A DNA stretch of 31,532 nucleotides. It comes from JAWPMT01 sp964653795. Its GTDB lineage: Bacteria > Bacteroidota > Bacteroidia > Cytophagales > Cyclobacteriaceae. Position numbers and translations under genes: made by a program. The notes beneath the pieces were generated by a model. The model saw nothing but the letters and a program-made list of their open reading frames with translations. It was not told where the DNA came from and did not search any database. The stretch is from contig CAZZHO010000034.1 of the NCBI GenBank assembly GCA_964653795.1, positions 1 to 31,532 of the forward strand, read 5' to 3'. Shown here in pieces: positions 24,094 through 31,532 of the stretch (position 1 is its first letter; every line of letters begins with the position of its first letter).

Positions 24094-27000
24094 ATGAATT
24101 TCCGCACCACCAAGCCAAGGGTTGTTCTATTTCAAATACTCTTTTTGGTACTTATTCTCCCGATAATAATTACTTCCTGTGGAGATGATGGTACTGTACA
24201 TATTGTCTACAAAGACTTTGGAGAGGAGGTTTCTACCACACAAAACCTAACCATCGAGTTCAATCAGGAAGTAGCAAATCCAAATCAATTGAATCGATGG
24301 GACAGTACTGCATATATCCAGTTTGAACCTGAAATAAAGGGTGCTTTCAATTGGGAGTCTACGAGTCGTTTAGTTTTTTCTCCTGCCAATCAATTACCGC
24401 CTGCTACTACCATTAAAGGAACGGTTTCAAAAGCTATTTTGACGGGTGCTAAAGACTTAAAATTAGGAGATGACATCAGTTTCACTTTTTCTACTAAACC
24501 GCTGACGATTCAGGAGATCTCCGCTTACTATTCTCGGGTTAACCGAGGGAGCAAAGATGATCCTAATGCCTTTGTAGAGCTTACATTTAATTTTCCAGTA
24601 CCAGTTCAGGAGGTGGAAAATCGCCTGAAACTGCAGCTAGGATTAGATCTTGCCGGTATTACCATGGAAACGGAAGACAAGTTCTCGAGGAAGGTGCTCT
24701 TCTATGCAGATAGGTTCGAACTGGTAGATCAGACTTTTCCTATAACCGTGACTGTGGGTGCCGGCATCACACCATTTGGTGGCGCCCAGACCACTACCAA
24801 GGAGCTCAAAGTACAAACGAACTTAAGTAGCCCTTTTAATTTCAAGGTAAAGAGCATCTCGTCGCTCTACAACGGGTCCGAAGGTGTTGTGGACATTGTC
24901 ACTACTCAGGCGCCACAGGCTGATGACTTCAAGAAGTTCCTGAGTATCAATCCCAAAATTGACTTTAAGCTGGAGCGCAAGAGCAATGGCTTTCAATTGG
25001 TCAGTGAGGACTTCCAGATAAGCCAGAAGTATGAGGTAATTGTGAAAAAAGGTCTGGAAGGCGAGATAGGTGGTGTTTTAAGGTCAGAATACCGGCAGGA
25101 CATATCATTCGGAAATGTACAGCCTACTATCAAGTTCGCTGGAAACAAGTCTAGGTTTCTTAGCAAGCAAGGGTTCAAAAACGTCAAAATCCAGATACTG
25201 AATGTTCCGGAGGTAGAGCTGGTGGTATACAAACTGTATGAAAATAATGCGCTCAACTTTTTGTCGAGTCGCAATTACTACTACGACTATAATACTGACG
25301 AGTACACCTATGGATATAACTATGGCAACACTAACCAATATGATGAAGTCTGGAAAGAGACTGTTACCACGGGAGATCTGGCCCGCGAAGGGAATTATAG
25401 CATCTTAAACCTCGACTTTGAAGATAAGCTGAAGGACTTCAAAGGGATTTTCATTATACAAGTGAAATCCACAGAAAATCAATGGCTGAAAGACTCCAGG
25501 GTTATCTCTATCTCCGATCTGGGATTGATCGCTAAAAATGGGAGAAATAGAACGTATGTTTTCGTGAATTCTTTGGAAACGGCATCACCTGTCACCGGAG
25601 CTCAAGTCACACTTATTGGTACCAATAATCAGAAGCTACAAACGGTGATTACCAATGGTCAGGGTGCCGCCATCTTTGAGTTGGACCCGAATATGCCGTC
25701 TGGCTTTGATCCGCAAATGGTGGTGGTCCAGCAGGGGGAAGATTACAATTTGATGGATTTCATGTCTACAGCGATTCAGACTTCCAGGTTTGATGTAGGT
25801 GGAAAATACCTGTATGATAGAAAATATGAGGGATTCGTTTTTATGGAAAGGGATCTTTACAGACCGGGAGAGACGGCCAATTTTGCGGTGATAGTACGAG
25901 ATCGGGATTGGGGTCTGCCAGGAGAGATTCCCATCAAAATCAAGGTGCGTACCCCAGATGGCAGAGACTTTATCTCTATCCAAAAAGTGCTCTCCCAGCA
26001 AGGTTTTGGAGAAGCCTCTATTGCATTACCAATAGCCAGCCTGACAGGTAATTACTCCATGAGTGTCTATACCTCCAATGATCAATTTCTTGTGAGCAAG
26101 AATTTGAAAGTAGAAGAGTTTCTTCCTGATCGCATCAAAGTCAATAGCAATCTTGATAAGAAGGAATACCTGTCTTCTGACGATAATATCAATTTGGAGA
26201 TCAAAGCGGTCAACTTCTTTGGACCCCCCGCTGCCAATAAATCTTATCAGGTAAGAATGCAATGGGAAAGAAGATCGTTTTGGTCCAAAAAATTCAGGAA
26301 TTACAGCTTCAGTTACCACGAACTCAATACCCCACTATACGATGTGTCACGAGAAGGTACTACCAACGATGCTGGAGCAGCCTATGAGAATATTAGGATA
26401 CCAGAATTCAGCAACAATGGATTGATAAATCTGACTGCTTTTGTCACCGTCTTTGACGAAACAGGTAGGCCTGTAAGTGTGGTGAACAGGGCGAAAATAT
26501 TCACCCAGGATGTATTCTATGGAATCAGAAGTGCTGACTATTGGGTAAAGACTGGATCATTGGTCAAGAGTGATCTGATTGCATTGGATAAGGATGAAAA
26601 TGTCCTAAACGATAAAAAGGCAAGGGTCAAAATTGTGAAGCATGAGTACAAGACCGTATTGACCAAGTCAGGTAGCTACTACCGATACCGATCTCAGAAG
26701 TACGAAAGAACCATTGAAGACAAGCAAGTGGTATTCAGCGGCCAGAATACGAGCATCTCATTTATACCAGACCTATCAGGTAGATATGAAGTGAGGATAT
26801 ACCCTCCCGGATCTAAAAACTACATAGCCAAAAGTTTCTATGCCTATGGGTATGGCGCGACTAATGCCAACTCCTTTGAGGTGAATACTGAGGGTGAAGT
26901 TGATATCATATTGGATAAAGAAGGCTACGCTACAGGAGAAACGGCTAAAGTGCTGATCAACACTCCCTTCAATGGAACCGCTTTGATTACGGTGGAATCC

Positions 27001-29517
27001 AACGAGGTAAAGGATTACTTCTATGTTCAAACTGAGAATAGATCGGCTCAATTCGATTTATCGATCAAAGACACCTACCTGCCTAATGTCTTCGTATCAG
27101 CAACACTCTTCAAGCCTCAGAAAGAATCGGAGATACCATTGACGGTGGCACATGGTTACGCGCTTGTGAAAGCTGATGATCCGGGTAACAAACTGGAAGT
27201 AGCCATTGAAGCAGTAGAGAAATCCAGGTCCAATCAGACACAGCGAATATCCGTGATTACCCAACCCAATGCCATGGTCGGTTTGGCTGTGGTGGATGAA
27301 GGTATTTTGCAGGTCGCCAAGTACAAGACACCCAGCCCCTATGACTTTTTCTATGGCAAAAGAGCACTAGAGGTGGACTCCTATGATCTGTATCCCTATC
27401 TATTCCCGGAGATAGCTGGCAATCTGCCTGGAGGTGGAGCCGAGTTGGAGTCTCAACTTTCTTCGAGGATCAATCCTCTCAATAACAAAAGAGTGAAGCT
27501 GGTTAGCTATTGGAATGGAATAAAACAGGCCGATGGTAGCGGTAGTCTTGATTTTGATATTGAGATTCCACAGTTTTCAGGAGACTTAAGAGTCATGGCC
27601 ATTGCCTTCAATGACCAGTCTTTCGGAAACGGGCAGCGCAATATGAAAGTTTCTGATCCTATTGTCATCAGTCCAGGAATTCCAAGGTTCCTAAGTCCGC
27701 AGGACACCTTGCAGATGTCGGTAGCCATTTCCAATACTACCAGTAAGGGCATTAATGCCGAAGTGACCATTGATGCCAAGGGACAGGTCAATACCATCGG
27801 TACCGCTGCTGGTCGTGAAACGCTAGATGCTGGCAAGGAAAAATCACTATCCTATGAGCTTGCTGCCAAAAATGAAATTGGACAGGGAGAGATTGAGGTG
27901 AAAGTGAAAGATGGAGGAGATGAATATCTCAATACCACCTCCATTACTATCAGACCCAATGTTCCATTGGTGAAAACGACGGGTTCAGGAGTTATCAACG
28001 ATGCAGCCACTAGGCAAGTGACCATGGAAGTCGAAAAGTACATTCCATCCACAGTCAAAAGGAAGTTGATCGTGAGCAAGTCGCCAATGACGGAGTTTTC
28101 TTCTGATCTCAACTATCTCTTAAGATATCCATACGGTTGTATAGAGCAGACCACTTCCAGAGGGTTTCCGTTGCTCTATTATACCGAGATAACGGGCGAG
28201 AGCGCCGATAAGAATCAAGCGGGTAACAACGCCAACTACATTGTCAATGAAGTGATCAAAAGGCTGTACCTCATGCAACTATACAACGGAGGATTTGCCT
28301 ATTGGCCAGGACAAGGAAATCCGAGCTTGTGGGGATCAGCCTATGCTACACACTTTTTGGTGGAGGCAAGAAGAGCTGGTTATAGTGTCAATAGTAAAGT
28401 GCTCAAGAAAGCACTTGATTTCCTCAAGAAGAAAGCCAACGAGAAAAAAGTGATTGATTACTACTACACTTATACTTCCAAGCGGGCTATCTATCCTCGC
28501 AGCAGTATTTACTCACTTTATATCCTGGCGCTTGCAGGGGAGCCTCAGCGCTCGACCATGAATTTCTACTATTCCAAGCAAGGCAGCCTTACGAGCGATA
28601 GTAAATATCTACTGGCTGCGGCCTATTCTCTGACAGGAGACCGTCAACGAGGGCTGAGCTTCCTTCCAAGTGACTTCAGTACTGACGCTACCATCAAGTC
28701 TTCAGGCGGTAGCTTCTACTCACCATTGCGAGATGAAGCGATCGCGCTTGCAAGTTTGCTGGATGCTGACCCTACTCATAGTCAGATTCCGGTGATGGCG
28801 AAGCACGTTGCGGACGCCTTGAAGAGCAGGAGATGGTACAATACCCAGGAGCGGGCATTTAGTCTTGTAGCGCTGGGACGGATAGCCAAGCAGGCAGCCA
28901 ATTCCAATATCACAGCCACCGTCTCAGGTCCTAATGGCAAGATTGGGGAGTTTGAGAACACCAAAGAACCACTGGAGCTTGCTGGGGAAAACCTAACTGG
29001 CAATATCAACATTCAGACCCAGGGAGAGGGCACACTTTATTACTTCTGGGAGACCGAAGGCATTAGTAAGGACGGTTCCTATGAGGAAGAAGACAATTAT
29101 CTCAAAATCCGTAGAACTTTCCTCAACGAGGGAGGAGGTACCGTGGACTTGAGCAATGTCAAGCAAAATGATCGAATCGTTGTGCGGCTTACCTTGCAAA
29201 ATGCCTACGGTACGGCGGTAGAAAATATTGTGGTGACAGATATGTTGCCCGCATGCTTTGAAGTTGAAAACCCTCGATTTGGTGAACTGCCGGAGTACCG
29301 ATGGATCAAAGACAGCAGCACCCCCGATCATAGTGATTTCAGGGATGATAGGGTGCACTTATTTACAGATTTGTACACAGGCCAGAAGAGGGTCTACTAC
29401 TATATGGTGAGAGCCGTATCCAAGGGCAAGTTCCAACTAGGGCCAGTTGCAGCCGATGCTATGTACAACAATGAGTACCATTCTTACCATGGCGGTGGTG
29501 AGGTGATTGTCAAGTAG
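24094..29517 (+). CDS. yfhM: Bacterial alpha-2-macroglobulin (YfhM/ECAM-type) lipoprotein
   Basis: This 1807-residue periplasmic lipoprotein has its lipid Cys at 29 in IITSCGDD. It contains an N-terminal series of macroglobulin-like beta domains, the MG2-type ERDLYRPGET (Arg590-Pro-Gly-Glu), VGLAVVDEGILQ near 1063, and the A2M-type SYWNGIKQADGSG near 1138. The thioester motif GCIEQ has its Cys at 1349, followed by the helical alpha/alpha thioester domain, and a C-terminal receptor-like region has ENIVVTDMLPACFEV near 1710. It traps proteases by thioester attack and is thought to guard the wall with PBP1C. The frame opens at a TTG at 24046; the ATG at 24094 fits the lipoprotein signal. Confidence 0.95.
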   Translation: MNFRTTKPRVVLFQILFLVLILPIIITSCGDDGTVHIVYKDFGEEVSTTQNLTIEFNQEVANPNQLNRWDSTAYIQFEPEIKGAFNWESTSRLVFSPANQLPPATTIKGTVSKAILTGAKDLKLGDDISFTFSTKPLTIQEISAYYSRVNRGSKDDPNAFVELTFNFPVPVQEVENRLKLQLGLDLAGITMETEDKFSRKVLFYADRFELVDQTFPITVTVGAGITPFGGAQTTTKELKVQTNLSSPFNFKVKSISSLYNGSEGVVDIVTTQAPQADDFKKFLSINPKIDFKLERKSNGFQLVSEDFQISQKYEVIVKKGLEGEIGGVLRSEYRQDISFGNVQPTIKFAGNKSRFLSKQGFKNVKIQILNVPEVELVVYKLYENNALNFLSSRNYYYDYNTDEYTYGYNYGNTNQYDEVWKETVTTGDLAREGNYSILNLDFEDKLKDFKGIFIIQVKSTENQWLKDSRVISISDLGLIAKNGRNRTYVFVNSLETASPVTGAQVTLIGTNNQKLQTVITNGQGAAIFELDPNMPSGFDPQMVVVQQGEDYNLMDFMSTAIQTSRFDVGGKYLYDRKYEGFVFMERDLYRPGETANFAVIVRDRDWGLPGEIPIKIKVRTPDGRDFISIQKVLSQQGFGEASIALPIASLTGNYSMSVYTSNDQFLVSKNLKVEEFLPDRIKVNSNLDKKEYLSSDDNINLEIKAVNFFGPPAANKSYQVRMQWERRSFWSKKFRNYSFSYHELNTPLYDVSREGTTNDAGAAYENIRIPEFSNNGLINLTAFVTVFDETGRPVSVVNRAKIFTQDVFYGIRSADYWVKTGSLVKSDLIALDKDENVLNDKKARVKIVKHEYKTVLTKSGSYYRYRSQKYERTIEDKQVVFSGQNTSISFIPDLSGRYEVRIYPPGSKNYIAKSFYAYGYGATNANSFEVNTEGEVDIILDKEGYATGETAKVLINTPFNGTALITVESNEVKDYFYVQTENRSAQFDLSIKDTYLPNVFVSATLFKPQKESEIPLTVAHGYALVKADDPGNKLEVAIEAVEKSRSNQTQRISVITQPNAMVGLAVVDEGILQVAKYKTPSPYDFFYGKRALEVDSYDLYPYLFPEIAGNLPGGGAELESQLSSRINPLNNKRVKLVSYWNGIKQADGSGSLDFDIEIPQFSGDLRVMAIAFNDQSFGNGQRNMKVSDPIVISPGIPRFLSPQDTLQMSVAISNTTSKGINAEVTIDAKGQVNTIGTAAGRETLDAGKEKSLSYELAAKNEIGQGEIEVKVKDGGDEYLNTTSITIRPNVPLVKTTGSGVINDAATRQVTMEVEKYIPSTVKRKLIVSKSPMTEFSSDLNYLLRYPYGCIEQTTSRGFPLLYYTEITGESADKNQAGNNANYIVNEVIKRLYLMQLYNGGFAYWPGQGNPSLWGSAYATHFLVEARRAGYSVNSKVLKKALDFLKKKANEKKVIDYYYTYTSKRAIYPRSSIYSLYILALAGEPQRSTMNFYYSKQGSLTSDSKYLLAAAYSLTGDRQRGLSFLPSDFSTDATIKSSGGSFYSPLRDEAIALASLLDADPTHSQIPVMAKHVADALKSRRWYNTQERAFSLVALGRIAKQAANSNITATVSGPNGKIGEFENTKEPLELAGENLTGNINIQTQGEGTLYYFWETEGISKDGSYEEEDNYLKIRRTFLNEGGGTVDLSNVKQNDRIVVRLTLQNAYGTAVENIVVTDMLPACFEVENPRFGELPEYRWIKDSSTPDHSDFRDDRVHLFTDLYTGQKRVYYYMVRAVSKGKFQLGPVAADAMYNNEYHSYHGGGEVIVK

Positions 29518-29666
29518 GAAAGAGAGTGATTTAGAAGAGAGGAGGGAGTATTTCATATCTAGGATAGTCCCGCTCTCCGCACTGGCCTGGCTCTGCCCAA
29601 GATCGGGTGGGACCAGCTAGGTCTAAGTGGCCAATTGATTATCTTCGATATAAATCAACCCCTATT

Positions 29667-30086
29667 ATGAGCGAAAAGAAATCTAAAAAGACCCTCTCCA
29701 TTGGCGGTGCCATACTACTGATCATTGTGCTTTATTTCCTTGGTAAGGAAACAGGTGGGAAGACCCTCACTAGCTGGCAATATTATACTATTGATCAGCA
29801 CGGAAGCCTAGTCGAATCCCTCCAGGATGTTAATCAGGTTTTTCAGGAGATGGGATATAATAACACCTTTCTGGATGACTCTACGACGCAAATGGAATGG
29901 GACAACTTCAATTCAAGGGAAGAAGGTGACATGAGGTCTTACGCCGTAAAGGCGATAGTGACGATGAATGAAAATCAGCTTGAAATGACCCTGGAGCATT
30001 ATGGAAATTTTGGCTTTACAAACGAAGAACGGATTGATAGCACCTTTGCTGAGTTTTCTGGCAGGTACCAGCAGCTAGGGAATTAG
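29667..30086 (+). CDS. Small single-pass membrane-anchored hypothetical protein
   Basis: From the ATG at 29667 the protein has 139 residues: a basic N-terminus (MSEKKSKKTLS), one membrane segment (about residues 13-27, IGGAILLIIVLYFLG), then a soluble domain of about 110 residues with acidic character and several Trp and Tyr. The longer frame from 29607 (20 extra residues, MGPARSKWPID...) has no better signal and is not preferred. I do not recognise the family. It follows the alpha-2-macroglobulin gene by 149 bases in which I see no terminator or other feature, so co-transcription is possible. It converges on the Cys-rich lipoprotein gene across the palindromic repeat. Confidence 0.7.
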   Translation: MSEKKSKKTLSIGGAILLIIVLYFLGKETGGKTLTSWQYYTIDQHGSLVESLQDVNQVFQEMGYNNTFLDDSTTQMEWDNFNSREEGDMRSYAVKAIVTMNENQLEMTLEHYGNFGFTNEERIDSTFAEFSGRYQQLGN

Positions 30087-30113
30087 AGGTAACTGGAAGA
30101 ACTTTAAAAAGCC

Positions 30114-30201
30114 GTCACTTCGACCTTGGGAGAAGGCCTACTTTAACAAAGCACTCCATATTTTACTGAGAAGGGAGATTTCTCCTTTCACTCGAAATGA
30201 C
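30114..30201. repeat. GTCAyTTCGA palindromic intergenic repeat (Bacteroidota type)
   Basis: The element is bounded by GTCACTTCGA (30114-30123) and TCGAAATGAC (30192-30201), which are inverted copies with one mismatch. Inside, AAGGGAGA (30171-30178) and TCTCCTTT (30181-30188) form a hairpin with a 2-base loop. From memory, this GTCATTTCGA...GAGAAATCTC pattern is a common dispersed element in Bacteroidota genomes. It fills the gap between convergent genes and ends one base before the stop codon of the minus-strand lipoprotein, so it may also terminate transcription. Confidence 0.7.
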
Positions 30202-30202
30202 A

Positions 30203-31423
30203 TTAGAAGGAATGTTTTGAGGCATCTATTCTCGCCACTCTTACCATCTTTTCCTCCTCTTTCAAATCTGTCCAGGCAAACCAAACGGTACCATCGTGAT
30301 ATTCCATTTGAGGGAAACCGCTGCCCCTTGATTCATTGCCTTCGGCGATCACAAAGGGTGATTGCTTTTGACCGGATTTGTTCACCAATTGAGCCTTTAT
30401 CATCGTCTTTTTACCCTCTCTGGCCAGCCAGCTTACCATGGCTTCTTCTTTAGAAACTAGTATCACATCTACTCTTCCCAGAGGTTGGGTTCGGTCAATG
30501 ATAATAGGGTTGCTAAAGCTTTCTCCTCCATCTTCCGAAAAGATCACCTTCACCTCCGGTTGCGAGTTAACAGCTGAGAACAAGGCTACTGCCAGGGTAT
30601 TGTCAATCGCTGCTGCCCTTGGTCCATTTACCGGACAGCCTTCAATCTTCCAGTTGTCTTCATATACTGTCCGGGGAGCGGTCCATTCCCCATCTATCAA
30701 TCGGACAATGGACATATCCCTCACTTCCATATCAGATCGATCTCTGTAAATGAAAACGGGTCCATTTTCAGTCAGTGCTCCAGTGGTTTGACAGCAGTCA
30801 CACACGCGATTGTCTAATTCATATTCATCAGTCAATCCGCCATCGGAGCTAAGGACGGCTGTTCTGATGGTCATAGGTCCACCCTCGCCATGGCCGCCAC
30901 TTGTATTTCGTCCGTCCAACCATGCCAGCTGAAAATCATCGGAACTTAGTGGGAGCATCGTAACAAAACCATGTTCCGTAGGTGTACCATCTGAGTGAGG
31001 TATAACAGGGTCAGACCATGAGTTTCCTTTTCCAGAAACCACATTTACATCATAGGAGTAGGTCCCAGCCGAACTCTTGGCCAGGTAATGCGCTATCTTA
31101 TTACCCTCAACATTAGTCGCCATCATAGGGTAGTCCGCCCAGTTCACAAACCAGTCGGCTCCGGTAGCGATTGTGTTGGAAGAAGACCAAGATTGCCCAT
31201 CCCAACTAGCATATTTCAAAATGGTCGTATCACCCTTCTGTTCTACCCAGGATAGATAAAGTGAATCGTTGGCTCCTCTAATCAAATAGGGTAAGGAGCT
31301 ATTATTAGCAGATGGTGATGGAACAAGTTCGACCTCCTTTTCGGAGGTCGATTTATCTTCTTTTTTTGAATCACCACAGGCAAATGCTAGACATAAAATC
31401 GATATGGCTAGTGGAGCTCTCAT
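30203..31423 (-). CDS. Cys-rich BNR/sialidase-like beta-propeller lipoprotein
   Basis: The ATG at 31423 gives 406 residues with a lipobox (MRAPLAISILCLAFAC, Cys16); the longer frame from 31459 would add a basic extension. It shares a TGATG stop-start overlap with the upstream metal-associated gene. The mature protein looks like a six-bladed propeller with Asp-box-like elements (SEDGGESFSNP, SSDGG) and Trp-rich blades (WDGQSWSSS, GNSWSDP, DGEWTAP). Unusual for a sialidase are the CDCC motif at residues 208-211 and a further Cys263 in EGCPVNGP. No convincing sialidase Arg triad is visible, so a binding or metal-handling role is as likely as hydrolysis. Confidence 0.82.
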   Translation of the reverse strand: MRAPLAISILCLAFACGDSKKEDKSTSEKEVELVPSPSANNSSLPYLIRGANDSLYLSWVEQKGDTTILKYASWDGQSWSSSNTIATGADWFVNWADYPMMATNVEGNKIAHYLAKSSAGTYSYDVNVVSGKGNSWSDPVIPHSDGTPTEHGFVTMLPLSSDDFQLAWLDGRNTSGGHGEGGPMTIRTAVLSSDGGLTDEYELDNRVCDCCQTTGALTENGPVFIYRDRSDMEVRDMSIVRLIDGEWTAPRTVYEDNWKIEGCPVNGPRAAAIDNTLAVALFSAVNSQPEVKVIFSEDGGESFSNPIIIDRTQPLGRVDVILVSKEEAMVSWLAREGKKTMIKAQLVNKSGQKQSPFVIAEGNESRGSGFPQMEYHDGTVWFAWTDLKEEEKMVRVARIDASKHSF

Positions 31424-31532
31424 CAATGACCCATGTCGTGCCCACCGTCTTTGCAGCACATTGGCAAGTTGGCGTAAGCTTCGGGATCACGCATTACGGA
31501 ATCCGCGTTGTATCCCAGCTTTGAGATTCTTT
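31423..31532 (-). CDS. Heavy-metal-associated (HMA) domain protein, C-terminal fragment
   Basis: The last 35 codons of a minus-strand gene run off the window edge. The end of the HMA fold is visible as RISKLGYNADSV, followed by MRDPEAYANLPMCC and a metal-ligand-rich tail KDGGHDMGH. Secreted HMA proteins of Bacteroidota typically end with this ADxVxRDxxAYxxLPxCC pattern, and the Cys-Cys plus His/Met tail suggests copper or mercury binding. The N-terminal CxxC motif and any signal peptide are outside the window. Its TGA overlaps the ATG of the Cys-rich lipoprotein (TGATG), implying a shared operon. Confidence 0.8.
   Translation of the reverse strand, partial: RISKLGYNADSVMRDPEAYANLPMCCKDGGHDMGH

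Noticed and set aside
25636..26001. Minus-strand frames of 90-140 codons within the alpha-2-macroglobulin gene
   Set aside because: They are shadows of the long plus-strand gene, with no signal peptide or known motif.
21684..29517. The PBP1C and alpha-2-macroglobulin genes as a new defence system
   Set aside because: The association of these two families is already established; only the divergent layout here is notable.
29518..29666. A possible small RNA or terminator after the alpha-2-macroglobulin gene
   Set aside because: Short CCC/GGG complementarity exists, but there is no clear stem with a T-run.
1..31532. CRISPR arrays, insertion sequences or prophage
   Set aside because: No regularly spaced repeats, transposase, integrase or phage structural genes were seen.

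Overview
The window looks like chromosome from a free-living, probably marine member of the Bacteroidota (Cytophagales-like). The evidence is gene content. There is a DUF4270-type lipoprotein, many lipobox or beta-barrel envelope proteins, a PBP1C / alpha-2-macroglobulin pair, a GreA/GreB-like protein of the Bacteroidota type and a dispersed GTCAyTTCGA palindromic repeat. Strong Shine-Dalgarno sequences are scarce. I see no rRNA, tRNA, CRISPR array, transposase, integrase or phage gene. No gene-free stretch exceeds 300 bases. The longest gaps are 4603-4766 (two GC-rich hairpins), 29518-29666 (nothing recognised), 13352-13495 (nothing recognised) and 11020-11149 (inverted repeat).

Layout. 1-314: the end of a membrane protein on the plus strand. 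375-9904: a long minus-strand block. It holds an extremely acidic secreted protein, an SDR oxidoreductase, a stand-alone HNH protein, a GreA/B-like factor overlapping an ALDH7-type aldehyde dehydrogenase, a ComB-like phosphatase coupled to gcvT, a small outer-membrane protein, and an operon of sugar nucleotidyltransferase, galE and exonuclease III. 9982-13351: a secreted TIM-barrel sugar isomerase/epimerase divergent from a GH3 beta-glucosidase. 13496-16214: an orphan membrane histidine kinase convergent with a TetR-SDR cassette that carries two near-identical operator palindromes. 16336-20015: a kelch lipoprotein overlapping a DUF4270 lipoprotein, divergent from an outer-membrane barrel protein. 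20075-21687: a DUF1080 lipoprotein and a Tat-type metallophosphoesterase. 21684-29517: pbpC and a giant alpha-2-macroglobulin lipoprotein, transcribed divergently. 29667-31532: a small membrane-anchored protein, a palindromic repeat, a Cys-rich beta-propeller-like lipoprotein, and the C-terminus of a heavy-metal-associated protein to which it is translationally coupled.

Most of the window is ordinary housekeeping, sugar metabolism and envelope function. The parts least explained by known biology are the metal-associated protein / CDCC lipoprotein pair at the right edge, the secreted protein with no Lys, Arg or His, and several regulatory palindromes and direct repeats. The best-supported regulatory unit is the TetR-SDR cassette. 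Several long reading frames open with TTG or GTG, and I moved the start to an internal ATG where the family or signal peptide supports it.
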